Notes: generated by a model not told the origin, from the letters alone. A stretch of 20,447 nt of DNA from Lingula anatina (GCF_001039355.2 NW_019773947.1:532766-553212), one strand, 5' to 3'; counted from the first letter of the stretch, positions 9,040 to 19,768 are shown. Numbers and translations: made by a program.

Positions 9040-12000
9040 CTAAAATGAAGAGATACTTAGTGTAATAATAATAATAATAATAATAATTATAATAATAATA
9101 AAATTTAAATGATAAAATAAATGACATAGAAAATTAACTTCCAAGGCATCTTCTTTAATAATTCTGCTTTACAAATATACTATCCTCATTTTAGAAAATG
9201 CGAAACTTTGAAGCTAAATTTTGGTCTAATTGAAACACTATTTGCACCATTTATCACTTCAATATATTGCAACAAAATAATTTTTAGTGAATTAAAGAAC
9301 AGAGAATTTTTTTGAAGAATAATTTCCTACCTTCTGTGAGAAATTCGGAGTTCATCTGCCTGAGGTGTTGCTCCGAGTCCTGCTGGGTATTCTTGATGAC
9401 GGTGACCAGCTTGGTGAGCCCCACCCCTCCCAGTGGCACCATGCTGTGTAGGAAGGTGGCAATCTCCTGAACCTGGCTCTTGGCATTCTCCTAAAGAATG
9501 GCCAGAATTGTTGCAGTTAAGACCCATATTGTCATAATTACGTAAAGAAATGAAGATATATTTTGTTAGCAGTTGAATATGTAGGATTGCTTGTAAAAGT
9601 TATAGAAATCTATTTTACTTTCTGTCTGCCAATCACCAGTGATTTGTAGATTTGTTTTGGTATTTGACTTAGACCCCATTTCTATAGATTAGATCGATCT
9701 ACTTTAGATCGACCTAACTCCCTGGGGGTTCACGCTAAATAGCTGTCAGCCGAGCGGACACGAAAGTTAATTACCCCCTTACAGCTTGTAGTAGGCGGGA
9801 CGGACATTTAAGCTGGATTATCTGACAGTAATCTAGTGAGACTCCCCGCGGGGATAGATCGATCTAAAAGCCCTGGGAATACAGCCTTAGAGATTTATTT
9901 TGCCAGTTATTGACAACATTGCCAGTAAAAATAGCACCTCAATCATTATTGCTGATAAACTTATGACTTATGTAATAAGTTATTTATAAAGTCATCTATT
10001 TCACTTTAGACTTTAGTGTGCCAATCACCACTGAAGTTGTAAATTTGCTCTGACAGATGGTATTTGACTGAGAGATATATTTTGCCATCAATTGATAAAG
10101 TTGCCAGTGAAAGTAGCACCACAATCATTGCTGCTATTAAAATTATGACTTATGTAAAAAGTTATTTATAAGGTCATCTATTTTACTTAAGACTGCAGTC
10201 TGCCAATCAGCAATGAATTTGTAGACTTGCTCTGATAGTTGGTATTTGATTGAGAGATGCATTTTGTCAATAATTGAACAAATTGCTTGTGAAAGTGCCA
10301 TCTCAATCATGGCTAATGATAAACTTACAATATATGACTAATGTTTAAAAATATTTATTAAGTCATCTATTTGATCTTAGAACACGGTCTGCCAACTGAT
10401 AGTTGGTATTAGACATGGAGATTTTCATAAAGCTTGTTTTATTCACTTTTGACATTTTGATACATCTGATATTCTGCATGAATCACTCATCTAAAAAATC
10501 AATGAAGATAACAGGAAAGCCTGTCTTATTGATTTCATGATTTCATCTAATGTGATGTAACGGCAGCTTTCCAGCGGGAATGCATTGTAAGATGAACGTT
10601 CCAGACAGATTCCGCTTGGATTTGGTCGTCGTCTTGACAACCTTTTCTCTGGTCTTGTTAGCTGAAGGCCCCATTGTTGTCTCAGCAATGATTTAGATTA
10701 ACTGCCACTGATTACATTCACTCTCAGTTATTAACAGTCTCCCAAGGGCTTTCTTGTGCGGTATGTTTGCTTTTATAGTGAAAGTCTGATCTTTGCAGGT
10801 GTTTGAATATAATTCATTAAATATGCAGACTGATACAATTGCTCCTATTTCTATTGACTTGGCCCATTGGGTCACTACTTTTCCCTGGCTTATTATGGGC
10901 ATAACAATACATCCAAAATATTGTATGGAATACACTGGTCTATCCAAGTTTGAAGCCACTGCTTTATGATAGTTATCCGTTCCACAGTTTTTTTTTTATT
11001 TTATTTAAGACTGGCTTAAAAGGACACATTTGAATTATTCTTTCATGCAGAATGCAGTTGGAATAGGTCTTTATCTCAAGAGAAAATGATGAAGTTTGTG
11101 AAAGATTGATATCTTCAACATTGTAGTAATACTAGAATTGGGTTTTAGTTTGGATCATTGTCATTTACTTACAGTATGTACCATATCTTTGAATTAGAAT
11201 AATTGTTTTAAAAAAAAAGTATTCCAAACAGGTGTGTTTAATTTAGTAAATTTAATTGTTTGGGATTTTCTTGTAGAAATTATGCATGGTTTTAAGTGAA
11301 ATGATTATATTGATGCAATTCAAAAATCCTTGATGTAAAAAGTAACACTCATGCATTACAAAAATATTGTTATAAGCTATTGTGTTTCATATTTGACAGG
11401 CTTTGTGATGCTCGCCACTAATACATTTCTAAATGCAATTGGCTCTATTCTAATCTAACTGCAAACATGACTGTTGCACTTAGAGAGGAGGCAAAGTAAA
11501 TAAACGGTACAAAGATAAAGTGACTTCAGATGTTCAGTCCAATGGGTAGGCTCTAAGTCAGCCTAAAGCACCGCGGTAAAAGAGGGAAATGCAAATACAG
11601 TATATTCTCTTCTTGCTGCTGTCTTTTGGCAAAACTAAACAAAAAATTTGCATACAGTCATGGCCTAGTGCCAACCACCTGACTAGCACATCAAAAACAC
11701 CGTTGTGAACTTAGGTGACTTAACTTAAAACAAACTTTCTTTAGCTTTTCAATTGCACTTGCTTACGCCAGTGACCTTAACTATGCATTGGCAAATGACC
11801 CGAATGCTGGGCGCAACCTCAACAAGGTTTACCTTTAGAAAAGAACAGTGTTTGTTAACTTGACATGTTTTTGGAGACAAAACTACCCATGGGAAAATTG
11901 TAACCACCGTTAGAGGGAATGTCGTTTCACTTAGTTGGAGAGCTTTATCTCCTCATTGATTTGCCTTTGTTATTGATTCATGTAAAAATCAAACTCTTAA

Positions 12001-13893
12001 GTGTGAAACTGCCCTGTGGTTTGACTTACGTTTGATGTTGATTTAAGTGTTAATAAGAAAGCAGAAAACTAATTGTACCATGAAAAATGACTATGAAATA
12101 GTCTATTCATATTGCTTCAGGTATCTTATCATTTATGAATGCACTTTGCCAGGAATCTTTCATCTTCATTTTCTAACATTCACTGGGGATATTTCCAGAG
12201 TTTGCTGGTTGGTAATGGAGATATGGATATTACTATTAGGTTAAAATATCCACTCATCTGATTTTTTTTCTTTCTTTCTGTATACCAGTTAGTGTTAGTT
12301 AGTAAGTACAGTAATTTAAGTAATATATTTTTAGAAAACCTATAATAAAAAAAATCAGATTGCCAGGCTTCATCAGTTCAAAAACACTCCTGTCTTTACA
12401 GTTTTTATATTGATGTTTTTTACATAATAGATTAATAATAAAAAAAGTTAGTTTTGAGTGATTTATATATAAATTCCATCAGTTTTTTTTTCAAGTGAAT
12501 TATGGTTTTAAATGTATATTGAATGCTAATTAATTCTGCTATTTTATTTTCATTTTGTGAATCTTGACAATAAAAGGTTTTTAAAATGATGTTAATAGAT
12601 AAAGCCCAGAGTAAAATCTTGTTATTTTTCTTATAAGCTTCTCTTTAATAACAAAAACTTAACTGTTTGCCCTCTTTATAATTATCTATTGTTGAATATA
12701 TTGTGAAAACATTATATATATATACGTACACAAATTAAAATTCCTGTTTGATTTGAACATCTTGACAAAAAATTCATTGAGCAGTAACTCTAAAAGACAT
12801 CTCTATCTCATTGCATTGAGTTTTGACACTAGAAGATTCCTGCTCTATCTCAATGCATTGAGTGATGACACTAGAAGAGACCCACTCTATTTCACTGCAT
12901 TGAGTGGTGACACTAGAAGAGACCCACTCTATTTCACTGCATTGAGTGGTGACACTAGAAGAGACCCACTCTATTTCACTGCATTGAGTGGTGACACTAG
13001 AAGAGACCCACTCTATTTCACTGCATTGAGTGGTGACACTAGAAGAGACCCACTCTATTTCACTGCATTGAGTGGTGACACTAGAAGAGACCCACTCTAT
13101 TTCACTGCATTGAGTGGTGACACTAGAAGAGACCCACTCTATTTCACTGCATTGAGAAACCAGAAATGGTCAATTCCTTACAGGACTAATTATATTGGGA
13201 TAAAATTCAATTAAACTAATTTAGTGGAATTCAGTGTATTTTTTCATTCAGGACAAAATCAAAATGAATTTTTTTTTATTTTTTCACCTGTTTCAAATGA
13301 AATTTATTGCAATCTGTGACACCTTTATGAACCTCTTGTGTTTTTATTGTTTTGAAACTTGTGTAAGTTGTATAATGCTTACCATTCACAAAACTCATTT
13401 AAGTTTGATACAAAATCTGCCCCCTTTGCCATTCAAGATAATTATTAGATATAAAATATTTAAATTGGAGGCAATAAAAATTAATAACAATAAAATATGG
13501 GTTGCTCACCATTGAAAAAATATCTTAAGTTTGTATTAAATTTAACATGTAGACAAGAGGTATGGAAGCTCATCGGTAATTTCTGTGTGAACTTTATCAA
13601 AATATTCTTGTCACGTTATTTTTTCAAAAGTATTTATATATTGAGATGGTAGGGAAAAAACTAGATCTTTTCACTTAACATCTTACAGGTAAGAACATAC
13701 AATGCACTGGTTAGCTTCTACTGGAAGCCATTTTGTTGTGTTTGGACATAGCCCTCACCTTGATAAATCGTTTTGTGGCATAATCACAGAGACCATCGTT
13801 GTTACAGGCACTGTAGAAGTCATCTGAAGTAATCAAATGTTTACACAAATAATCCAAGTTCTTTTTCAGTTCCTGTTCCTTCTTATTATCCAT
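7247..13893 (-). CDS. Gene A: CARD, coiled-coil, ZU5-UPA-like protein (695 aa)
   Basis: Exons 13893-13759, 9490-9331 and 9039-7247 join in phase 0 then phase 1. Residues about 5-96 match a CARD, interrupted by intron 1. Residues 142-200 form a coiled coil, 203-251 are Pro/Glu repeats and 272-311 a second helix. A ZU5-like domain follows (about 400-540) with FPPGAM, VTTTIP and the final-strand wording FGDYQEYWVV, then a UPA-like domain (about 566-670) with RTLTIVCSN and HEDALIFKDDNNAELL. It has no signal peptide or membrane segment, so it is presumably cytosolic. CARD plus coiled coil is the layout of CARD9/CARMA scaffolds; ZU5-UPA belongs to UNC5, PIDD1, ankyrins and CARD8/NLRP1. A basic patch (RNRRRRMS) lies inside ZU5. 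A signalling-scaffold role is inferred. The start is the first ATG after an upstream in-frame stop. Confidence 0.8.
8585..8731 (-). repeat. Pro/Glu-coding repeat in gene A exon 3
   Basis: Alternating CCA/CCT and GAG/GAA codons give PPPPPP followed by EPEPEPEPEV, QPEPEPEPV and IEPEPEPEPQPE. It separates the two helical segments and would be a rigid acidic spacer. Such tracts often vary in length between alleles. Confidence 0.85.
9067..9103. repeat. (TAA)n microsatellite
   Basis: Imperfect taa/ata repeats at the far end of gene A intron 2, about 30 bp from the exon 3 acceptor. They give the run of Tyr seen when the exon frame is read upstream. Confidence 0.9.
9331..9490 (-). CDS. Gene A exon 2, second half of the CARD
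   Basis: 160 nt between acceptor cattctttag and donor gtagga. VQEIATFLHSMVPLGGVGL and the LTKLVTVIKNTQQ helix fit CARD helices 4 to 6. The other open frame here is a shadow, because only this frame joins exons 1 and 3 and aligns with gene B. Confidence 0.8.
9590..10440. repeat. Degenerate tandem repeat, unit about 180 bp
   Basis: The landmark ctgccaatca (or tgccaac) recurs near 9627, 10019, 10201 and 10389. 'ggtatttgactgagagatat', 'ttttgcca.caattga' and 'agtcatctatttnac' recur in order between them. The first interval is long only because of the element at 9672-9886. Located in gene A intron 1. Confidence 0.75.
9672..9886. mobile_element. MITE inserted inside the 180-bp repeat, TTA target duplication
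   Basis: TTA at 9669-9671 and 9887-9889 flanks 215 bp that is more GC-rich than its surroundings. The ends are imperfect inverted copies (GACCCCATTTCTATAG against GGCTGTATTCCCAGGG), each followed inward by TTAGATCGATCT (9689-9700 on the left). Removing the insert restores the repeat unit (tatttgac-TTA-gagattta). TTA is the usual target site of PIF/Harbinger elements. No transposase ORF. Confidence 0.7.
10491..10985 (-). pseudogene. Possible coding remnant in gene A intron 1 (unassigned)
   Basis: The minus strand has an open stretch of about 88 codons from 10959 (ASNLDRPVYSIQYFGCIVMP..., ending QWQLI), then another open stretch from 10688. In a different frame of that second stretch, MGPSANKTREKVVKTTTKSK leads to SGTFILQCIPAGKLP. 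Amino-acid use is protein-like, but the pieces do not join, no clean splice sites flank them and I recognise no family. It may be a decayed duplicate or chance. Confidence 0.2.
11000..12740. other. Interior of gene A intron 1, no feature recognised
   Basis: AT-rich intron. Both strands were read for exons, RNA genes and inverted repeats; nothing can be supported, including any further myosin motor exon. Confidence 0.5.
12772..13157. repeat. 42-bp minisatellite, about 9 units
   Basis: Six near-identical units (gcattgagtggtgacactag, then aagagacccactctatttcact) are preceded by two or three diverged ones. Because 42 is a multiple of three, the plus frame stays open and reads ALSGDTRRDPLYFT repeatedly. 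The uniform units lie at the 3' end, a sign of recent local expansion. Located in gene A intron 1. Confidence 0.93.
13759..13893 (-). CDS. Gene A exon 1, first half of the CARD
   Basis: Begins ATG GAT AAT AAG and runs 45 codons to the donor AAG|gtgagg. LKKNLDYLCKHLITSDDFY resembles CARD helices 1 and 2 and aligns with gene B exon 1 (VRRNLQYICSNVIPSQNFW). Confidence 0.8.
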
Positions 13894-15545
13894 ATTGGAA
13901 TCTGTGTTTATCAGAAATGGTTAGTTTCATCGTCATCTCCCGTCATGTCTCATTGCTGTTTCTGAACTTCTAACAACCTGTTTTTCAGACGTCTGGTTAA
14001 TATACAGAACAATGATCTTGGTTTCACGCCAAACACATTTCACTTTATGCTCATTTCACAAAATTGTTTTGAATCAACACTGAGGTTTGCTACCTGCATA
14101 AAGGAGATGTTGTGATTAGAAAGGTGCACCATTCTTCTGATTGTTTGTGCTTCTGAGGCGCAGCGTGTGAACACAATGCCGTGTTTGCATGACTTAGACC
14201 ATGGGCACAATCGGCTTTTTCTATGCAAACTTTTGAAATTTCATGCATGGTGCATTTTAGTTTTCTTCATTAAAATCATATTCATAAATTCTCCTACTTG
14301 AACTGGTTGGCGAAAAGTAAAGAGTTTGTTCTGAAACAAAGAAAGGCTGAAATGTACAGAAATCACCGTGAATGGACACTGAATGGCTACCAGCTCTGTT
14401 GCTATACAGTTCAAGTGTGTATAAGCACTATGGGCCTGCCGACCAAAGCGGTACCATTTCCACAAGGGGCACTTGACGTAAACAAGCACCTGCTTCCCCT
14501 CTCACAGGGGGTTATGTCATATTGGTCATTATTGATAATTTATTATGGTCATATGGACACGGTTCAACTGTGTCAGCTGCATATAAATGGGAATGGTCAG
14601 CTTTTGTTTGGTTTTAATCAAGTGAAGTTGTTTGCTTCATCTAATTACATAGTTTGATTTGTGATATCAATAACAATTTTCGGTCAAGCAGTGCTTACAT
14701 ATATTTTTTCATTTTTCAATTTTGTTATAATAATCTTATATCGAGGAATATTAAGTAAACTGCTACTGAATTTTTGTTTCTCTCTTTTATTAATTATTTT
14801 TTTCATATATAATAAATCAAAAATTGCACTGTTCCAAAACTAAATAATATTTTTGGTTACGGTAGGTGAAAACAAACAGTCGAGTATTTTACTCTGTTTT
14901 ACAAAATATAATCTTTAAATTTAAACCAAGACATGACAATTTGTAATTTGAAAAATTAATGATATTGCTTTATTTTTCAATTTCCTTGTTAATTACAAGC
15001 CGAAATTTGCCCATTTAATTAAAAAAATTGTGATTATTTCATTCACATAATTTTTTTGAACAGCACAAATTTAAAATCAGTTTTTTCTATCTTATTTTTC
15101 AGTGTCTTTAGATAGTTGGTAATATGTTTAATGGTTGAAGTAATTATTTCATTAAAGCCCTTCAGTGAAATTGTGCTTCATGTAATATTGGGTATATTGT
15201 GAAATAGAAAACCGCCTCTCAACATTTATGTTTATGTAATTGTTGCCGGCTTGTTGAACATGAATACATTGTAGCGACTCAAGTTGCTAGTCCAATCAAA
15301 ATGCTTTATCAATGTTGTGAGGTTATAGAGTCTGTGAGTAGACCAGAGTGCCATCTATTGACTGTTTCCTTTTTGTTGACTGTGTCTACAAATTATGTGC
15401 CACAAATTTAACACAAACCAATGATTAAAAATAATTAATTTTTGTTTGCAAATGTGTTTAATTGGCATTCTTCAGTCAAATTAAAAATACTGATAAGTGT
15501 AGTTTGTATATTGTGCTCTTACCTGAATGGACAAATCAGTGCATG
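13894..15545. other. Spacer upstream of gene A
   Basis: Presumably holds the gene A promoter and 5' UTR. No TATA box or upstream exon can be pinned down. A 119-codon plus ORF (14298-14657) overlaps a minus ORF and has no recognisable domain. Confidence 0.4.
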
Positions 15546-15890
15546 TTAAAGGGATAATAACTCTTCGTATGAGGTCTATATTTCACAATAAAAACATTGT
15601 GAATAACTCATAGAAATATAATATATTCTGTTTTAAGACAAAAACAGCAGTTAAAGCCATTATTCTGATATCTGAGCTTGTCTTCAGACCACATGACCTC
15701 CATTGATGGCTATACTCTGTTATAATCTCTTAAGAGATTTTAACAAAAAACCAAACTTTTTAGAAAAAAACCAGGGACTAACTTTGAATGTAAAAATGGA
15801 TTCATTAACCATTGGTAAGTACGGGAAAATTGTTGTTTACTCCAGGAAAATTCATTTTTTGGCCAAAACGAAGAGTTATTATCCCTTTAA
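15546..15890. mobile_element. TTAA-flanked MITE, 23-bp inverted ends
   Basis: TTAAAGGGATAATAACTCTT(CGT) at 15546-15568 is matched in reverse by ACGAAGAGTTATTATCCCTT(TAA) at 15868-15890. If TTAA is the target duplication, the element is 337 bp. It has no transposase. Lies between genes A and B. Confidence 0.8.
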
Positions 15891-16289
15891 GTTTCTTTCA
15901 AATGAGTTTCTGGCAGACTTAATTCTTGCAATACTTCATGTTCATCAAGTCTCATACATGAACATATAATGATTGCATTATTTGTAATATGTGTCAAGAA
16001 TACTTCTGTTGGAGAATGTAAGACTACATTGCTTGTTGGACTTACAAAATTTACATGGAAACATTCTACAAAAAGATAATTAACTGTCCTTCTGTCTGAC
16101 TTAAAATTAACATGCATACATTAAATGCATAGAGAAATCTGTCTGTCTTTTTGTCTTTCCTTGCATTCATCCATTTAGAGTATATAAGTGAAAGTTTTAC
16201 TTGTTTCTGACAAATAATAAGCCATTTTTTTTTAGATATTTTTCTTCAATTTTCACACTGTATAGATCTATGGTTTAACTTTACTATAT

Positions 16290-16561
16290 TCAAGCATCGC
16301 GCAGTTTTTTAACGAGCCACTGAGACCCCTCGCTTTGGTCCAATGAAGTACAGAAAATTTGAAACCCCTTTTCTCCAGCAGTCATTAGTATTTCCAAAAG
16401 TTTTTCATTTTTTTCTTCTTTTACATGCTTGCTCTTGATCTCATTTTTTTGACGGCCGCTTATGATGTCTTCTTGAAACATGTAGTTGAGGATACTGGAA
16501 ACATCCAAATTATCTACAAGAAGGCACCAGTGTTTTTTCAGGCACTTCTGATAAGGCATAC
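16290..16561 (-). CDS. Gene B exon 4, C-terminal CARD
   Basis: Acceptor tcttttcag, then 89 codons and TGA. The full six-helix CARD pattern fits one exon: LKKHWCLLVDNLDVSSIL, YMFQEDIISGRQKNEI, EKLLEILMTAGEKGFQIFC and a final WLVKKL. The frame is open upstream of the acceptor too, so a separate small CARD-only gene is the alternative; phase match and strand favour joining to exon 3. Confidence 0.8.
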
Positions 16562-19500
16562 CTGAAAAGATGAGATCTTTCTTTAAATCCAAGGAATCAC
16601 AATTCAGACATAAAAGTGATGTGTAAGCTTTACCTCTGTTTAAAAAATTGATCACAGCAGTGAAGCACACATTTTGTTTCATGTTGGCATATTTTTGACT
16701 TCTTTTTGATGTTTTATACTATAAAACCTTCCAATATGGCAAAAAAATCAATAGTTCTACGTTCAACATTTAAAAATAAAAAGGTGTTAAATTGACAATA
16801 AATGCTCCAAAGTGCCCTTACGGTACTGACTGGATCATTTCAACTGAAAAAAATTTGAATTCAACAGATACTTTATTTTTTAAGTAATAATTATTAATAT
16901 TAGGACATCCCTATTGAGTGGTAACAACACAATTGAAAAGCAGACTACCTAATTGTTCTAATTTATACAGTAAAAGAACCAAGATGTTACATAAAAATGT
17001 ATTTTTAATTATTTCAAAATTATGAAATTGAAAAACTGACAATTTTTCAGAGTTGAAACGATCGAGCCATTATTATGTGCTTATGCTTAGCAACAAGAAA
17101 CACAAATGCTAATATTTTATATTTTAACTCAGAAGAAAGGAAGAGGGATTAGTGAATATTTAGATGCAGGAAAAAAACTCATTTTTGGTATTTTGATGAT
17201 CATAAACCTGTCAGGACCCTTAAGCTGTTTGATATACTCACCATATTGATATACTTACTGTAAGATAAAGGAGAAGGTGAAACAAGGCTTGCAGCACTAA
17301 AGGTCAGGGTGCATAGCATGACTGGATCATTTTCATGTGTTACACAGTAATGTGGACTGTGAAGTATAGACACTTCTGTAGGTATTGGCTCCTTCCCCAG
17401 TGGAAGCTGGAAGTTCTGTCCTTTTGCTTTCATTTCGGTCATGTCAACTTCCATTTTCAGCATCACTGTCTTCTGTTCCTTTTTGAATATCAGAAGATCT
17501 TTGTGGTGTATAGAGTGAGAACTAGGCTGATTGTCAATTTCTATCATGTTCTTCTGTCTGAGCTCTTTTATTTTAGGGCATTTTCGTGCCAGGTCTTGAT
17601 TTGTGGCTGATATGACAAGTCTGTTAACAGGTGGCGCTGGGGGTATGAAAGCTGTGAAGTCACAAATGCAAGTACCTAGGTTTCTCAGATTTGCTAGTTT
17701 TTCTTTAAGTGTGTGAATTTCTTGATCTTTCAGCTCCACTCTGATGGCCCAGTACTCTTGGTATTCTCCACACCCATTGATGGTGTATTCCACCATGTCA
17801 GCACCAGATTTCTTACAGCCACATGTACTGGTAACATCTTCATACTGTGTTTCTCCAGGGTTTCTTCTCTTTCTGGTTTTGTGTAGCATAAAACTTTGCG
17901 GCATACACCTCCGATATTTTGCATCTGGTGGAATTTTAGACTTAACAAGGATCTTTTTTATTATAGTGGAAGGCATTGTTGTCAGTTTGATACATTTTCC
18001 AGGTTGGATTTCTGAAGACACTTGCCCTTGCTCTAGTTCTTTGATTTGGTCTTGGCTAGGGAGGTACGTTGCAGCATTCATGGTCACATGACCGTCCACT
18101 GAGTCAGGAGGAACGGTGAATGCTGCATTTGAAAGTTCCAAGGCCCCACCCTGCTCATCTACTTCCAGAGTTCCACTATCAATTTCTTCTTTAGGTTGTT
18201 TTACTGATTTAACAGGACTTTTTTTGCTTGACTTTTGGGTTTGAGGAGGTATATATGCTGTTGTAGGACGTCTTGGTTTCTGTGTCTTTTCTCTAACCAT
18301 TTTGTTCATCACTGAAAAAGTGGGAACAGTTTGTATCTCTTGCTCTTTTGTATCTAGCTGTTTTCTGAACCTTTCTTCCATCAATTTGATCTTTTGCTCC
18401 AATTTCTCAATGTTGGCAAGAGTCATTGTGGTCTGCATGTCTTTGTTTTCAGACATTAATACTGTCATGGTACCAGTATCTTCATGACTAGTGTTTTCTG
18501 TCTGAATTGCTACAGGTACTGCTCGTTTGATTGGATTGTTTTTCTTCCAAGCATTATATGCCAAAGATTGCTTTTCTTGACTCTGCTTTGCTTGACTGTT
18601 TCGCCACAGTGTTTTATAATGCTGAACTTTGTCCCTCAAATCACTGATTTCCTTCTCAAGCTTCCTAATTGCTTCACTGTTGTGAATCGGTTCTGTTTCT
18701 ACCTGTTTGAGGACTGGTTCCATTCTTGTTTGCTCTTCATGGTGAATGGCCACTTCGGTGTGGATGAAACTAAGGAGAACTTTTATAACTTGTTCACGGA
18801 ATACCTCCCATCCTGAAAAAAATAATTTTAGAAATATCCTAAAATAATATTGTATGATATTGTTTTTAAACCAGCATCAAAAGTGTTCTGAAGTCACATC
18901 AGTAATGCGACATTTTTGTGTTCCAATGTAAGGAATGGTGTAATGTTATTGGTAGAGACAAATTTCCTCTCTGCTGTCTTTAAGCAAGGACTTGAAATTT
19001 ATGTTCATTGTTTGAACAGTTAAAATTTTTATATGTTATGTACTATATACCTTCTTTCATGAAGTCTTTCATTTGCTTCACTTGATCTGGTTGTAGCTGT
19101 GGCTGAGTAGATTGAACCAGTTTGATGAAGTCCTTAATGCTATGACTTTTCTTTGAAGTCAGAAATAGCAAACAAAATGCCATCTCTTGCTGTGAAGAAA
19201 CACTTCTTTCCTGAAGAGAAAGAATAGAAGATCCAAGAAAAACACCCAGAGAGGGCAGACTTCTGCTAAGGCGCCTCAGTTTTCATTATAATTAGTTAAT
19301 TAATTATAAATGGATCACCACCAAAATCCAATTGTTTCAAAGTAAACCAATTTCTTACATATCCAGAAATAGTTCATATTCTATCTATAACATTTTAGTT
19401 AGGCTGTTAACTAACAAATCAACAAAGGCAAAAACATAACCCCCTTGACAGAGGTTAAAATATTGTGAAAGTGAGGAAAAAAAAAAAAAACACAGGTGAC

Positions 19501-19768
19501 AGCACTCAGAATTCAAGTTTTTGATATATTGTAATAGCTTTGATAACAAGGTATTCCCCACGTCAAGCAGTTTGCCTAGATAGAAGCCCGTCTTTACCAC
19601 ACAAATAAACTGCATTTCAATGGATCACTTGTTTTTCAAATGATTTACCTTAAATGCTGAGATTGCAGCAGCATCAAGCAGCCCTGATGTTGTCATTGCT
19701 GTCCAGAAATTCTGGGAAGGAATGACATTAGAACATATATATTGCAGATTTCTTCTAACTGCATCCAT
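16290..19768 (-). CDS. Gene B: CARD, coiled-coil, ZU5-UPA-like, CARD protein (701 aa)
   Basis: Exons 19768-19649, 19210-19051, 18812-17259 and 16561-16290 join in phases 0, 1 and 1. Residues 1-93 form a CARD interrupted by an intron at the same place as in gene A. Helical segments lie near 131-181 and 224-255. A ZU5-like domain (about 308-452) has GGALELSNAAFTVPPDSV, VKSKIP and CGEYQEYWAI, and a UPA-like domain (about 480-575) has VNRLVISATNQDL and KDLLIFKKEQKTVML. The last exon gives a second, more typical CARD (613-700) with LVDNLDVSSILNYMFQE and KLLEILMTAGEKGFQIFC. ZU5-UPA followed by a death-fold domain is the order of PIDD1, UNC5 and CARD8. Gene A is its tandem paralogue 2.4 kb downstream. 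A role as a cytosolic death-fold adaptor is inferred. Confidence 0.82.
16872..16877 (-). terminator. Intronic AATAAA in gene B
   Basis: Canonical poly(A) hexamer on the minus strand inside the last intron of gene B, about 325 nt beyond the read-through stop at 17200. It would suit a short transcript lacking the C-terminal CARD. Confidence 0.35.
17259..18812 (-). CDS. Gene B exon 3, coiled coil and ZU5-UPA-like
   Basis: Acceptor tttttttcag opens with GWEVFREQVIKVLLSFIHTE, aligned to AWERHQTVIIRILL in gene A. The donor TTACA|GTAAGT at 17259 leaves phase 1, which the CARD exon accepts. Without splicing the frame runs on to TGA at 17200. Confidence 0.88.
19051..19210 (-). CDS. Gene B exon 2, second half of the N-terminal CARD
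   Basis: 160 nt, acceptor ttctcttcag, donor gtatat. The helical stretches QQEMAFCLLFLTSKK and IKDFIKLVQSTQP align with gene A exon 2, which has the same length and the same phases. Confidence 0.82.
19649..19768 (-). CDS. Gene B exon 1, first half of the N-terminal CARD
   Basis: ATG at 19768, 40 codons, donor AAG|gtaaat, phase 0. MDAVRRNLQYICSNVIPSQN aligns with gene A exon 1 from its residue 9. Confidence 0.8.

Noticed and set aside
9327-9527. 66-codon minus ORF over gene A exon 2
   Set aside because: Different frame from the one that joins exons 1 and 3 in phase and aligns with gene B.
11980-12245. A further myosin exon near 12190-12240 (acceptor tttccag)
   Set aside because: The reading SLLVGNGDMDITIR matches no motor block and no good donor follows.
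12753-13214. 153-codon plus-strand ORF with ALSGDTRRDPLYFT repeats as a protein gene
   Set aside because: The frame is open only because the minisatellite unit is 42 bp. There is no coding sequence outside the repeats and it lies in an intron of the opposite strand.
14298-14657. 119-codon plus-strand ORF as a gene
   Set aside because: No domain or splice context, and an overlapping minus-strand ORF of similar quality.
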